From Hymenobacter sp. BT559 (GTDB lineage: Bacteria > Bacteroidota > Bacteroidia > Cytophagales > Hymenobacteraceae), in NCBI RefSeq assembly GCF_017571525.1, contig NZ_JAGETY010000010.1, forward strand, positions 62,001 through 126,000: 64,000 bases of DNA, read 5' to 3'. Both the position numbers and the translations under genes were made by a program. How positions within the stretch are numbered: position 1 is the first letter of the stretch; every line of letters begins with the position of its first letter. The notes under the pieces are model-generated. The model was given only the letters and a program-made list of their open reading frames with translations, was not told where the DNA came from and ran no database searches. This document shows positions 17,688-26,570 of this stretch, one piece after another.

Positions 17688-19082
17688 ATGTTCTATTTAC
17701 GTTATACCGCGCTGCTCCCGGCGCTGGGCCTGCTGGCTGCGTGCAGCAGCGGCCCCAGCAAAGAAGAAAAGCAGCAGGCGCAAGCCGACAATCCGGCCCA
17801 AACCATTACCACGCCCAAAGCCGAAACGGTGCACCTGCCGGCCCCCTATACTACCAAATCGGTGACGCATCGGGTCGATGTCATTGACTGGCCGGCTGGC
17901 AAAACGCCCACGGCGCCGGCCGGTTTCACCGTAAGCGAATTTGCCGGCAACCTCGAAAGCCCGCGCTGGGCCTACGTGGCGCCCAACGGCGATGTGCTGG
18001 TGGCCGAGGCGGCTACCTTACCCAAGGGCACCAAAAAGCAGATTGCCGCCACGCTGCACCTCGACAAGTCGCGCTCCTTGCAGCGCACCAGCGCCAACCG
18101 CATTACGCTCTTTCGCGACACCAACGGCGACGGCCGGCCCGATCTGCGCACGGTGTTTATGAGCGGCCTCAACCAGCCCTTCGGCATGCTCGTGCTGGGT
18201 ACCGCTTTTTACGTGGCCAATACCGACGGCGTGCTGAAGTTTCCGTACCAGCCGGGCGCTACCAGCATCACGGCCAAGGGCCAGAAAATACTGGACCTGC
18301 CCGAAGGCGGCTACAACAACCACTGGACCCGCAACCTGTACCCGAGCGCCGACGGCAAGAAGATTTTGGTCACCGTGGGTTCGGGCTCAAACGTGATGGA
18401 GCACGGCCCCGCCAACGAGCTGCGCCGCGCTAATATTCTCGAAATCAACCTCGACGGCACGGGCGAAAAAGTATACGCCAGTGGCCTGCGCAACCCCATC
18501 GGCCTGGCCTGGAACCCCGTGACCAAAGCCCTCTGGGCCGCCGTAAACGAGCGCGATGAGCTGGGCGACGAGCTGGTGCCCGACTACATCACGAGCGTAA
18601 AGCAAGGCGGCTTCTACGGCTGGCCCTACGCGTATTATGGCCCGAATGAAGACCCGCGCCGCAAAGGCGAGCGCCCCGACCTTGTGCAAAAAGCCATTGT
18701 GCCCGACGTGCCTATGGGCCCGCACGTGGCCGCGCTAGGCCTCACTTTCTACGACAAAAAGGCCTTCCCCGCCAAGTATCAGAACGGTGCCTTTGTGGGC
18801 GAGCACGGCTCCTGGAACCGCACGGCCTACTCGGGCTACCAGGTGGCCTTTGTGCCCTTTCAGGATGGCAAGCCAGCCGGCAAGCCCGAGCCTTTCCTGA
18901 CGGGCTTTTTGGTAGGCGATGGCTCGGACAAGGCCTACGGCCGCCCCGTGGGCGTGGTAACGCTGCCCGACGGCGCCCTGCTCGTGACCGACGATGCCGG
19001 CAACAAGCTCTGGCGCGTGAGCGCCACGAAGGCAGCCGCTGCAACTGCTGCCCCAACCAGCCCTAGCGTGGCTAGCCGGTAG
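17688..19082 (+). CDS. Sorbosone/glucose dehydrogenase-like PQQ-type beta-propeller lipoprotein
   Basis: A 464-residue protein with lipobox LLAAC (Cys ~19) and a charged linker, then a six-bladed GSDH/sorbosone-dehydrogenase fold (~70-445). Landmarks are SPRWAYVAPNGDVLVAE, GYNNHWTRNL, GLRNPIGLAWNP, VGEHGSWNR and RPVGVVTLPDGALLVTDD. Relatives oxidise sugars or aldoses with PQQ, but many Bacteroidota members are uncharacterised and the real substrate is unknown. Lipidation suggests a membrane-anchored periplasmic or surface location. The gene stands alone with its own terminator. Confidence 0.82.
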   Translation: MFYLRYTALLPALGLLAACSSGPSKEEKQQAQADNPAQTITTPKAETVHLPAPYTTKSVTHRVDVIDWPAGKTPTAPAGFTVSEFAGNLESPRWAYVAPNGDVLVAEAATLPKGTKKQIAATLHLDKSRSLQRTSANRITLFRDTNGDGRPDLRTVFMSGLNQPFGMLVLGTAFYVANTDGVLKFPYQPGATSITAKGQKILDLPEGGYNNHWTRNLYPSADGKKILVTVGSGSNVMEHGPANELRRANILEINLDGTGEKVYASGLRNPIGLAWNPVTKALWAAVNERDELGDELVPDYITSVKQGGFYGWPYAYYGPNEDPRRKGERPDLVQKAIVPDVPMGPHVAALGLTFYDKKAFPAKYQNGAFVGEHGSWNRTAYSGYQVAFVPFQDGKPAGKPEPFLTGFLVGDGSDKAYGRPVGVVTLPDGALLVTDDAGNKLWRVSATKAAAATAAPTSPSVASR

Positions 19083-19097
19083 CGAGCTACACCATAT

Positions 19098-19144
19098 AGC
19101 AAAAGCCCCCACGCCGAGCCTATCGAAGCGTGGGGGCTTTTGCT
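19098..19144. terminator. Terminator after the sorbosone-dehydrogenase-like gene, usable on both strands
   Basis: A perfect 16-bp stem (19098-19113 with 19129-19144) contains a GCCCCC/GGGGGC core and A-/T-rich ends. It lies between convergent genes ending at 19082 and 19179, so it may serve both. Confidence 0.82.
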
Positions 19145-19178
19145 GCTAGTGGCTATTCAACTGCTATTGGGGTGCTTA

Positions 19179-19904
19179 CTACCCGCCTAGCAAGGTTCTC
19201 ATTTCTTGCGCATTGGGGATGGCCGAGCCGCCGATGTCGTTATTGAAGTAGAGGTAGGCCTGCGTTACGCCGGGCTCGGTGGCTACCTCGGCGGCGATGC
19301 GCTGCAGGAAGTCGCTGGGGTAGGGCGAGGCGTAGAGGTCGGGCACCCCGTGAAAGCGGTAGTAGAATGTGGGCGCGGTAGTCACCACGGTATCGGGCAG
19401 CAGCGGGTGGCTCTGGCCGCTAAACGTGACGTCGCGCTGCTGCAGGGCTTCGTATACTTCGTCGCGCCACCAGCTAGGGTGCCTGAATTCGAGCACGTTG
19501 ACAAAAGCCGGGTCGAGGCAGTCGAGGATACGGGTGAGGCGCTCGGCGTCGTAGCCCATACGCGGCGGCAGCTGAAATAAAATGGGCCCTAGCTTTTCGA
19601 GCAAGCCCTTGCTAGTGGTGTCGTAAAAGTCGCCCAGCAGCTGCCCTACGTTGTGAAACTGCTTGTAGTGGGTTATCAGCTTGGGCGCTTTTACGGCAAA
19701 CTGAAAGTCGGGCGGACTTTGGGCATACCAGTTTTCGAGAAAGGAAAGCTGCGGAAATCGGTAGAACGTGACGTTGAGCTCAAGCGTGCGGAAATGCTGG
19801 CTGTAAAACTCAAACCAGCGCCGCATGGGCAGCTTTTCGGGGTAGAAAACGCCGCGCCAGTGCCGGTAGTGGTACCCCGAGCAGCCAATGTGATACGTGG
19901 GCAT
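19179..19904 (-). CDS. DUF72 (YecE-like) protein, copy 1
   Basis: A 241-residue cytosolic protein with the DUF72 signature: MPTYHIGCSGYHYRHWRGVFYP at the start (GCSGYHYRHWRGVFYP motif), LELNVTFYRFP, FAVKAPKLITH, GPILFQLPP, LEFRHPSW, YYRFHG and YLYFNND. The family adopts a TIM-barrel-like fold and its biochemical role is unestablished. A second copy lies at 22543-23295. It has its own start and no obvious operon partner. Confidence 0.9.
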   Translation of the reverse strand: MPTYHIGCSGYHYRHWRGVFYPEKLPMRRWFEFYSQHFRTLELNVTFYRFPQLSFLENWYAQSPPDFQFAVKAPKLITHYKQFHNVGQLLGDFYDTTSKGLLEKLGPILFQLPPRMGYDAERLTRILDCLDPAFVNVLEFRHPSWWRDEVYEALQQRDVTFSGQSHPLLPDTVVTTAPTFYYRFHGVPDLYASPYPSDFLQRIAAEVATEPGVTQAYLYFNNDIGGSAIPNAQEMRTLLGG

Positions 19905-19942
19905 AAAGTACTAGGAGCTTGCAGCTAAAGAATAAAACCGTT

Positions 19943-20040
19943 TGTCATGCTTATCTGGCGTCTGCTTGCGAAGCATCTTCTCACCCTGTAGCCAGTCATT
20001 GGGACGTGACTAGATGCTTCCTTCGTCAGCATCACAGACG
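19943..20040. repeat. Degenerate copy of the GTCATGCT palindromic repeat
   Basis: The left part contains GTCATGCT and GCGAAGCATCTT; the right part contains AGATGCTTCC and CAGCATCACAG in inverted order. It matches the better-preserved palindromes at 21601, 32014, 34067 and 58084 but has decayed. It lies between divergent genes. Confidence 0.55.
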
Positions 20041-20111
20041 TGACTTATGCCGAGATTGTTAGCCAGAACCGACCTTAGCCCATCCACAGAAATTCTACGC
20101 CCCTGGCAACC

Positions 20112-21581
20112 ATGAAACAAAACTTACTTCTTCGGCCGCTCCTTGCTGGCCTGCTGAGCGCGTGGCTGGCTTCGCCGGCCCTGGCACAGGCGCCGCCCAG
20201 CGCTAGCCCCACTCCGCCGCCCACTTTCACCCCGGCCGTTAAGGAATTCATCAAAGTGAGTGCGCCCGTGGTGGCGCTCACCGATGCCAAGGTTATCGAC
20301 GGCACGGGCCGCCCGGCGCTGCTGCACCAAACGGTGCTGTTGCGCAACGGCCGCATCGAGCAGCTAGGGCCTAGCAAAAAAGTGAAGGTGCCGGCCGGCG
20401 CCGAGGTCGTGAATTGCGCCGGTAAAACCCTGATTCCGGGGCTAGTGATGCTGCACGAGCACCTCTACTACACCATGCCGGCGGGCGGGCTTTTCAACAT
20501 CGCCCAGATGCCCTATTCGTTTCCGCGCCTCTACCTGGCGGGCGGGGCCACCACCATCCGCACCGCGGGCAGCATCGAGCCGCAGACCGACTTGGCTATT
20601 CAGCGTCTCATCGGCGAGGGCAAATTCATTGGCCCCGACATGGACGTGACTGCCCCCTATATGGAGGAGCCCGGCATGGATATTCCGGCCCTGAACACCG
20701 TGCATGGCCCCGCCGATGCCGCCGCCAGCACCAAGTTTTGGGCCGATAAGGGCTGCACCTCCTTCAAAATGTACATGCACGCCACCCGCGCCGACCTAGC
20801 CGCCGTGGTGCGCGAGGCCCACGCCCGCCAGCTCAAAGTGACGGGTCACCTCTGTGCCATTACCTACCGCGAGGCCGCCGAAATCGGCATCGACAACCTC
20901 GAGCACGGCTTTATGGCCAGCTCCGATTTTGCGCCCGGCCGCGTGGCCGATGCCTGCGACTATCCAGTGGCCCGCCAGGGCCTGCTGCGCCAGCCAGCCA
21001 ACAGCCCGGCCGTGACCGACCTTATCAAGTATCTGATTAGTAAAAAAGTAGCACTCACGTCTACGCTGCCCGTGTTCGAGCCCTACACCGGCCGCGAGGT
21101 GGTGCTGGGCGGCGGGCTTGATGCGCTCATTCCGCAGCTGCAAGAGCGCGAAACCAAAACCTGGCAGGCCAGCCAGGGCAAGGACTCGGCCAGCGTGGCG
21201 CTTTTCAAAAAGGAGCAAGGCTGGGAAAAGCAGTTTTTTGATGCCGGCGGCCTGCTGGTAGCCGGCACCGACCCCACCGGGGCGGGCCGCACCATTGCGG
21301 GCTACGCCAACCGCCGCGAAATCGAGCTGCTGGTGGAGGGCGGCTTCACGCCGCTGCAAGCCATCCAGATTTGCACTCTGAACGGCGCTAAGTACCTCGG
21401 CCGCGACCGCGAAATCGGCACCATCGAAGCTGGCAAGCAAGCCGACTTAGTGCTGGTAAACGGCGACCCGGAAAAGGATATCCGCCAGCTGCGCCAGATG
21501 GAAATTGTATTCAAGCACGGTATCGGTTTCGACTCGCCCAAACTATTCGAGTCGATGAAAGGGAAGGTGGGATTGAACTAA
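20112..21581 (+). CDS. Secreted amidohydrolase (imidazolonepropionase-like)
   Basis: A 489-residue protein with a signal peptide (to ~26, SPALAQ). The amidohydrolase superfamily pattern is visible: a small beta-sandwich (VVALTDAKVIDGTG, VLLRNGRIEQLG), the first metal site in GLVMLHEHLYY (His-x-His), a candidate carbamylated Lys in TSFKMYMHATR, His residues in KVTGHLCA and NLEHGF, and a late Asp in LVAGTDPTG. The end has ADLVLVNGDPEKDI. Relatives hydrolyse cyclic amides, dipeptides or similar compounds. The substrate is unknown. A palindromic repeat follows the stop and could terminate transcription. Confidence 0.85.
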   Translation: MKQNLLLRPLLAGLLSAWLASPALAQAPPSASPTPPPTFTPAVKEFIKVSAPVVALTDAKVIDGTGRPALLHQTVLLRNGRIEQLGPSKKVKVPAGAEVVNCAGKTLIPGLVMLHEHLYYTMPAGGLFNIAQMPYSFPRLYLAGGATTIRTAGSIEPQTDLAIQRLIGEGKFIGPDMDVTAPYMEEPGMDIPALNTVHGPADAAASTKFWADKGCTSFKMYMHATRADLAAVVREAHARQLKVTGHLCAITYREAAEIGIDNLEHGFMASSDFAPGRVADACDYPVARQGLLRQPANSPAVTDLIKYLISKKVALTSTLPVFEPYTGREVVLGGGLDALIPQLQERETKTWQASQGKDSASVALFKKEQGWEKQFFDAGGLLVAGTDPTGAGRTIAGYANRREIELLVEGGFTPLQAIQICTLNGAKYLGRDREIGTIEAGKQADLVLVNGDPEKDIRQLRQMEIVFKHGIGFDSPKLFESMKGKVGLN

Positions 21582-21600
21582 ATCATTTAAAGCCAATAAC

Positions 21601-21693
21601 AAAGACCGTCCTGCTGAGCTTGCCGAAGCATCTATACCGCGCCGTTCAATGGTACGGTAGAGATGCTTCGGCAAGCTCAGCAGGACGGTCTTT
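21601..21693. repeat. Perfect 33-bp palindromic repeat (type A)
   Basis: Positions 21601-21633 and 21661-21693 are exact inverted copies. The core reads CTGCTGAGCTTG then CCGAAGCATCT, and the inner loop carries TACCG/CGGTA. It lies between convergent genes 20112-21581 and 21721-22398 and ends in TTTT, so it can form a bidirectional terminator-like hairpin. Confidence 0.9.
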
Positions 21694-21720
21694 TGGGCTT
21701 CATTGCATAAAAAAAGTGCC

Positions 21721-22398
21721 CTACCCAGTTGGGAGCGTGGCTTCGTAGCTATCGGCAAATTTGAAATCTTCCAGCCAGTAGTCTGAGCTAATGATGTCGT
21801 AGACCACGCTGGTGTCCGTTTGCTCGCTAGGGGTGAGCTGCCACAAAATCGACGTTGCTTCGGGAAAATCGCCGCCCGCCAGCTGGTCGCTGAACAAGCG
21901 GTGCAGCAGGGTGCGGTCCGACAGGCCCGGCGCCAGCAGGCGCAGCAGCGTGGCGGCCGGCTCCTGGTCGAGCACGGCCAGGTCGGCGGGGCTAGCGGCC
22001 GTGAGCTTCACCTTAAACTCGACGGCCTGCGGGTGCGGAAACTTGCCGTTGTAAGCTTCATACAACAGCTGTGTAGCGTTGAAAAAGCCCTGGTGCAGCG
22101 CGAAATTGGGGTTTTCTTCCCACAGCTTCTCGGTTTGCAGCTGGTGGGCCAGCTGGTCGAGCTGGCCTTTGGTGAGGTCGTCGGGGAAAAGATAGCCTAG
22201 CACGACTTCAGCAGCCTCGGCGGGTTCGAGGTCGGTGAGCGCCAGCTGGGTCATTTCCTTCAGCTCAGCCGGGGCAATGGCTTCTGGGTTTTCGTAGTCC
22301 AGCTTCGTGAGCAGGGCTAAGTAATCGGCTGACTGCCAGGCATTGGGTAGCGAAGCAAGGTGCTGGAAGGAGAGGCGTTCGACTGTGAATGTGGGCAT
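21721..22398 (-). CDS. Hypothetical cytosolic helical protein
   Basis: A 225-residue acidic protein, read from the ATG at 22398; a TTG four codons upstream is less likely. It has no signal peptide or transmembrane segment. It is rich in Leu, Ala and Glu with predicted helices throughout (LKEMTQLALTDLEPAEAAEVV). I do not recognise a family. It lies between the type A palindrome and the second DUF72 gene, on the same strand as that gene and SelO. Confidence 0.7.
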   Translation of the reverse strand: MPTFTVERLSFQHLASLPNAWQSADYLALLTKLDYENPEAIAPAELKEMTQLALTDLEPAEAAEVVLGYLFPDDLTKGQLDQLAHQLQTEKLWEENPNFALHQGFFNATQLLYEAYNGKFPHPQAVEFKVKLTAASPADLAVLDQEPAATLLRLLAPGLSDRTLLHRLFSDQLAGGDFPEATSILWQLTPSEQTDTSVVYDIISSDYWLEDFKFADSYEATLPTG

Positions 22399-22542
22399 CG
22401 GGAATAGCAAAGCGGTGATTGGTCACCGGCCCCGTTTACGCAGCCTGCCGGCAACTAACTGAATAGCCGCCGTGAATTTCCTTCGCCATCACTTACTCGA
22501 GAGCAACTCAACTTCTAAAACAGCTGCTTGCTGGCGAATGGG

Positions 22543-23295
22543 TTACGTTGGGGTATTGTGCAGCAGCGCCTGCATCTGCCGGGCGTTGTGCACGCCCACG
22601 CCGCCGATGCCATTGTTGAAGTACAGATACACCTGCTGCACGTGCGGCGCGGCCTTTACTTCGTCCGCAATCCGGGCCAGAAACTCCTCGCTATACGACG
22701 ACTTATAGAGCTCGGGCACGCCGTGAAAACGGTAGTAAAGCACTGGCGTGTTGGCCACTACCTCATCGGGCAGCTCCAGCGGGGGCGGGTAGCTCTGGCC
22801 CACAAACATGATGCCGTGGCGCGTAAGCAGCCGCTGCGGCTCGGCTTCCCACCAGCTAGGGTGCCGAAACTCGACCACGTTGGTAAAGGCAGGGTCGAGG
22901 CTATCGACGAGGCGCTGGGCCAGCTCGTCGCTGTATTCGGCCTTGGGCGGCAGCTGAAAAAGCACCGGCCCGAGCTTGTCGCGCAGGCCCTCGCGCACGG
23001 TGCCGTAAAAATCGGCCAGAATGGGCTGCGCGTCGGCATTGAACTTCTTGTAGTGCGTCACCATGCGCGGCGCCTTCACCGAAAACTGATAGCCGGCCGG
23101 ACTTTGGTCGTACCATGTTTCGAAGGCCTTGAGCGTCGGCATTCGGTAAAAGGTAACGTTGAGCTCCAAGGTGTTGAACTGCGAGCAGTAGTAAGCCAGC
23201 CACTTGCGCGGCGGCAACTCGGGTGGGTAAAACACGCCTTTCCAATCGCGAAACGAAAAGCCAGAGCATCCGATGTGGTAGGTGGGAGCGGGCAT
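22543..23295 (-). CDS. DUF72 (YecE-like) protein, copy 2
   Basis: A 250-residue protein with the same signature as copy 1 (YHIGCSGFSFRDWKGVFYP, LELNVTFYRMP, FSVKAPRMVTHYKKF, GPVLFQLPP, EFRHPSWW, YYRFHGVPELY, YLYFNNGIGG). The start at 23295 gives MPAPTYHIGCSG, the usual family N-terminus. It lies 12 bases downstream of the SelO gene on the same strand, so the two are probably co-transcribed. The biochemical role of the family is unknown. Confidence 0.9.
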   Translation of the reverse strand: MPAPTYHIGCSGFSFRDWKGVFYPPELPPRKWLAYYCSQFNTLELNVTFYRMPTLKAFETWYDQSPAGYQFSVKAPRMVTHYKKFNADAQPILADFYGTVREGLRDKLGPVLFQLPPKAEYSDELAQRLVDSLDPAFTNVVEFRHPSWWEAEPQRLLTRHGIMFVGQSYPPPLELPDEVVANTPVLYYRFHGVPELYKSSYSEEFLARIADEVKAAPHVQQVYLYFNNGIGGVGVHNARQMQALLHNTPT

Positions 23296-23307
23296 AGGAT
23301 AGAGAAG

Positions 23308-24912
23308 CTATGAGCTGCACGAGAGCGTAGCGCTGCCGGGCTTGTCGCGGGCCCACTCGGGGCGCTGGCGCTTGGCGGCTAGGGTCTCATACGCTGGGTG
23401 CTCGTCAAAAGGCGTTTTCAACACCTCAAACAGTGTGTTGAGCGGCAGCAGGTCGCCGGTTTCGGCGGCTTCAATGGCACGCTGGGCCAGGTAGTTGCGC
23501 AGCACATACTTCGGGTTGGCGGCTAGCATACCGGTGCGAATAGCCTCGGGGTCAGCCGTTTCCTGGCGCAGGCGCTGGGCGTAGCGGGCTAGCCAGTCGA
23601 GCAGGGCCTGGTCTTCGGCGGGCGCGGCTTCGTAGGCAGCCTGAGCGAGCAGGCCGCGAAACAACGCTTCCTCGTCGGCGGAAGAGCCAGTCAGCAGACC
23701 TGGGACCAGGTGCGACAGCTGCCGGAAAAAGATGGTCATATCAACCTGCGGGCCGGCCAAGGCCTCGGGCAGCGCCTCCGTAAGGGCGCGGTCGGCGGCA
23801 GGCTCCTTGGGCGTGAGGCCGAGTTTGCGTAGCAGCAGCTCGTGCTGGGTAGTGGCCAGTGTATGAGCGTAGAGGTCGAGGCTGGGGCGTAGGGCCTGCA
23901 CATCGGCCACTAGGGGGCCTAGCGCCTGGGCCAGGGCCATGAGGTTCCACAGGCCCACGCGCGGCTGCTGGCCAAAGGCGTAGCGCCTTGAGTTAAAATC
24001 GGTGGTGTTGGGCGTCCAGTCGGGGTCGTAGGGCTCAAGCCAGCCGTAGGGGCCGTAGTCGATGGTGAGGCCCAGAATGGACATATTATCGGTGTTGAGC
24101 ACACCGTGCACGAAGCCCACCGTCATCCAGTGCGCTACCAGCACGGCGGTGCGCCGCGCCACCTCGGCAAACCACTGCTCATACACCGCCGGCGAGGGCT
24201 CGCCCAGCTCGGGGTAGTGATGGCGAATGGTGTAGTCGGCCAAGGCCCGCAGGTTGTCCATTTCGCCGCTGGCTGCCATCAGCTGAAAGTTGCCGAAGCG
24301 AATGAACGTGGGCGCTACCCTGGCCACAATGGCGCCCGGCTCGGGGGCGGGGTGGCCGTCGTAAAACATGTCGCGCACCACCTCGGCGCCCGTGCTCACC
24401 AGGCTCAGGGCGCGGGTGGTGGGCAGGCCCAGGTGGTGCATAGCCTCGCTGCACAAAAACTCGCGCAGCGACGAGCGCAGCACCGCCCGGCCATCGGCCC
24501 GGCGCGAGTAGGGCGTGGGGCCGGCGCCCTTCAGCTGGATTTCCCAGCGGCGGCCATCCACGGCCGGTACCTGGCCTAGCGAGATAGCCCGGCCATCGCC
24601 GAGCTGCCCGGCCCAGTTGCCAAACTGGTGCCCGCCGTAGCGCGCCGCAAAGGGCTTCATGCTGGGGGTGAGAATGTTGCCGGCCAGGATATTGAGCGCC
24701 GCGCTGCGCTCGGATGGCCGGGCTAGGCCTAGTAATTCGCCCAGCTCATCGGACCAGGCCAGCAGGCGTGGCGCGGGCACGGGCGTGGGGCGCACCCGCG
24801 AGTAGCAGTAGCCCGGCACCTGGCGCGAGCCACTAGGGCCGGCCTCCTCGCCGCGCAGCTCTTCTACAAAAGGATTTTCAAACGTGACTTCGTCGAGCGG
24901 TAGGGTAGGCAT
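23308..24912 (-). CDS. selO: SelO/YdiU-type protein adenylyltransferase (AMPylase)
   Basis: A 534-residue protein from the ATG at 24912; an in-frame start at 24981 only adds a non-conserved leader. The pseudokinase SelO hallmarks are present: YGGHQFGNWAGQLGDGRA, QLKGAGPTPYSRRADGRAVL, FVHGVLNTDNMSILG with DYGPYGW, and the C-terminal tail SCSS. In many SelO proteins the Cys of that tail is selenocysteine; here an ordinary Cys codon is used. SelO transfers AMP to protein Ser/Thr/Tyr residues and is linked to redox stress. It is probably co-transcribed with the DUF72 gene 12 bases downstream. Confidence 0.93.
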   Translation of the reverse strand: MPTLPLDEVTFENPFVEELRGEEAGPSGSRQVPGYCYSRVRPTPVPAPRLLAWSDELGELLGLARPSERSAALNILAGNILTPSMKPFAARYGGHQFGNWAGQLGDGRAISLGQVPAVDGRRWEIQLKGAGPTPYSRRADGRAVLRSSLREFLCSEAMHHLGLPTTRALSLVSTGAEVVRDMFYDGHPAPEPGAIVARVAPTFIRFGNFQLMAASGEMDNLRALADYTIRHHYPELGEPSPAVYEQWFAEVARRTAVLVAHWMTVGFVHGVLNTDNMSILGLTIDYGPYGWLEPYDPDWTPNTTDFNSRRYAFGQQPRVGLWNLMALAQALGPLVADVQALRPSLDLYAHTLATTQHELLLRKLGLTPKEPAADRALTEALPEALAGPQVDMTIFFRQLSHLVPGLLTGSSADEEALFRGLLAQAAYEAAPAEDQALLDWLARYAQRLRQETADPEAIRTGMLAANPKYVLRNYLAQRAIEAAETGDLLPLNTLFEVLKTPFDEHPAYETLAAKRQRPEWARDKPGSATLSCSS

Positions 24913-25114
24913 AGTAGTAGGGGCTAGGGCCGCAGCGGGCGTACCTGCTTCGCAAACGCGGGGCCGGCCGCCATGTTTCAAGTTTGGAGCCGTCGCCCGT
25001 GCCCTGTAAAAAGCTAAGCTGGGCTAGGGCGTCCTAAACGGTTCTGCCAGTATCACGTATAGTAGCGGGCTGCGGCTAACCCGCCGCTTTTTTTCACTAG
25101 CCTTTTCCCCTGTC

Positions 25115-25384
25115 ATGAAACTCCCCCTGCTTTTAGCTGCCGCCCTGGCCTTCACTACCAGCGCCGCCCTGGCTCAAACTGTAGCCCCCGGCACCGCACC
25201 CGGCGCCCAAACCGGCAACCCTTCTAATATGCCGAGCGCCGGCACCACTACCGACCAGACCACGAACACCAGTGGCCGCATGGATAATATGTCGGGCATG
25301 AGCCACAACGATAAGAAAATGATGCGCAAAAGCCGCAAAATGAAGTCGTCGGATGGCTCAATGAAAGCCAAAACAAAGATGTAA
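25115..25384 (+). CDS. Small secreted Met/Lys-rich protein, copy 1
   Basis: An 89-residue product with a clear signal peptide (MKLPLLLAAALAFTTSAALA, then QT). A low-complexity Gly/Thr/Asn stretch and a Met/Lys-rich tail (MSGMSHNDKKMMRKSRKMK) follow. No family is recognised. The protein at 28516-28782 has the same plan: leader, AQT, low-complexity middle, GM-S/T-H-x-DKK, then a DGSM ending. The Met and His richness hints at metal binding, but this is speculative. It is followed by a terminator. Confidence 0.7.
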   Translation: MKLPLLLAAALAFTTSAALAQTVAPGTAPGAQTGNPSNMPSAGTTTDQTTNTSGRMDNMSGMSHNDKKMMRKSRKMKSSDGSMKAKTKM

Positions 25385-25423
25385 GAAACGCTGCTAGCCC
25401 CGGCTAGCTGGTTTGATGTTACC

Positions 25424-25456
25424 AAAGAAGCCCTTGTTGTCAGCAAGGGCTTCTTT
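25424..25456 (+). terminator. Terminator-like hairpin after the small secreted gene
   Basis: A 13-bp perfect stem (25424-25436 with 25444-25456) encloses TTGTCAG; the right arm ends in CTTCTTT. It starts 40 bases after the stop and ends 36 bases before the next ATG. Confidence 0.7.
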
Positions 25457-25492
25457 GTTGGGTTGAGTTGCTACCACGCTTTTATTCCGTTA

Positions 25493-26434
25493 ATGTCCAC
25501 TGCTGCTTCCACCACGTCCGCCGGCCATTCGGTTGCCGAGCCACTTACCATAGCCCTGGCCGGCGCCACCGGCGACCTGGGCCACCGCATTGGGCTAGCC
25601 CTGCTAGACCGGGGCGCGCGGCTGCGCGCCTTGGTGCGCCCCGCCAGCGCCGCCAAGCCAGAAATTACGGCGCTACGCGAACGCGGTGCCGCTATCGTCG
25701 AGGTTGATTTCAACAATGCGGCAGCCCTGGCTAGGGCCTTCGCGGGTGCCGACTGTGTGGTGTCGGCGCTCTCGGGCCTGCGCGACGTGATAGTAGATGC
25801 GCAAACACAGCTGCTCAATGCCGCCGTGGCGGCCGGCGTGCCGCGCTTTATTCCGTCCGATTATTCCATCGACTACACCAAGCTGCCCGAGGGTTCGAAC
25901 CGCAACCTGGACCTGCGCCGCGAGTTTGGCCGCCGGCTCGACCAGGCATCCATCCAGGCCACCTCGGTGCTCAACGGCATGTTTACGGACCTGCTGACTG
26001 GTCAGGCGCCGGTTATTCTGTTCAAAATCAAGCGGGTGCTCTACTGGGGCTCGGCCGACCAGCCGCTCGATTTCACCACCATTGCCGACACGGCCGCCTT
26101 CACCGCCGCCGCGGCCCTCGACCCCACCACGCCGCGCTACCTCCGCGTGGCCGGCGAAGTAGCCACCGTGCGCGACTTGCAAGCGGCCGCTGCCGCCACC
26201 ACAGGCCAGCGTTTCGGCCGCTTGCGCGCCGGCGGCTTGTGGCTGCTCAAGCTGATGAGCCGCATAGCGCGGCGCCTGGCTCCGGCGCCCAAAGAAGTAT
26301 TTCCACCGTGGCAGGGCATGCAGTACCTGCACAATATGTTCACCGGCTTGCCCAAGTTTTCGTCGCTCGATAACGACCGGTATCCTGACCTCAAGTGGAC
26401 GACGGTGCGCGAAGTGCTGGCAACGCGGAAGTAG
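25493..26434 (+). CDS. NmrA/isoflavone-reductase-like NAD(P)-binding protein
   Basis: A 313-residue protein from the ATG at 25493. A Rossmann fold starts with IALAGATGDLGHRIG (GxxGxxG type), followed by LRALVRP (an Arg suggesting NADPH), GADCVVSALSG and FIPSDYSIDYTKLP. This fits the NmrA/PCBER branch of atypical short-chain dehydrogenases. Members reduce phenylpropanoids or act as redox-sensing regulators. No reaction can be assigned. It stands alone between a terminator and a palindromic repeat. Confidence 0.82.
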   Translation: MSTAASTTSAGHSVAEPLTIALAGATGDLGHRIGLALLDRGARLRALVRPASAAKPEITALRERGAAIVEVDFNNAAALARAFAGADCVVSALSGLRDVIVDAQTQLLNAAVAAGVPRFIPSDYSIDYTKLPEGSNRNLDLRREFGRRLDQASIQATSVLNGMFTDLLTGQAPVILFKIKRVLYWGSADQPLDFTTIADTAAFTAAAALDPTTPRYLRVAGEVATVRDLQAAAAATTGQRFGRLRAGGLWLLKLMSRIARRLAPAPKEVFPPWQGMQYLHNMFTGLPKFSSLDNDRYPDLKWTTVREVLATRK

Positions 26435-26458
26435 GGTAGGAGGGATAATCAAAAAAAT

Positions 26459-26552
26459 AAGGCCGTCATGCTGCGCTTACCGAAGCATCTCTACTGCGCC
26501 GTTCGGATAACGTTCGGTAGAGCTGCTTCGGCAAGCGCAGCAGGACGGCCTT
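26459..26552. repeat. Type A palindromic repeat with several arm changes
   Basis: Arms 26459-26494 and 26517-26552 are inverted copies with a few mismatches (GGCCGTC, TGCGCTT, GAAGC). The loop includes CGTTCGG. It lies 24 bases after the NmrA-like gene and just before the convergent end of the TPP-enzyme gene, again between converging genes. Confidence 0.85.
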
Positions 26553-26570
26553 AATTTACTTCGCAAACTC

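Noticed and set aside
25064-25094. Hairpin with a T-run just before the small secreted gene at 25115
   Set aside because: The stem is short (5 bp plus a bulged extension) and no gene on that strand ends upstream; it may be a chance structure or leader hairpin, not a supported terminator.
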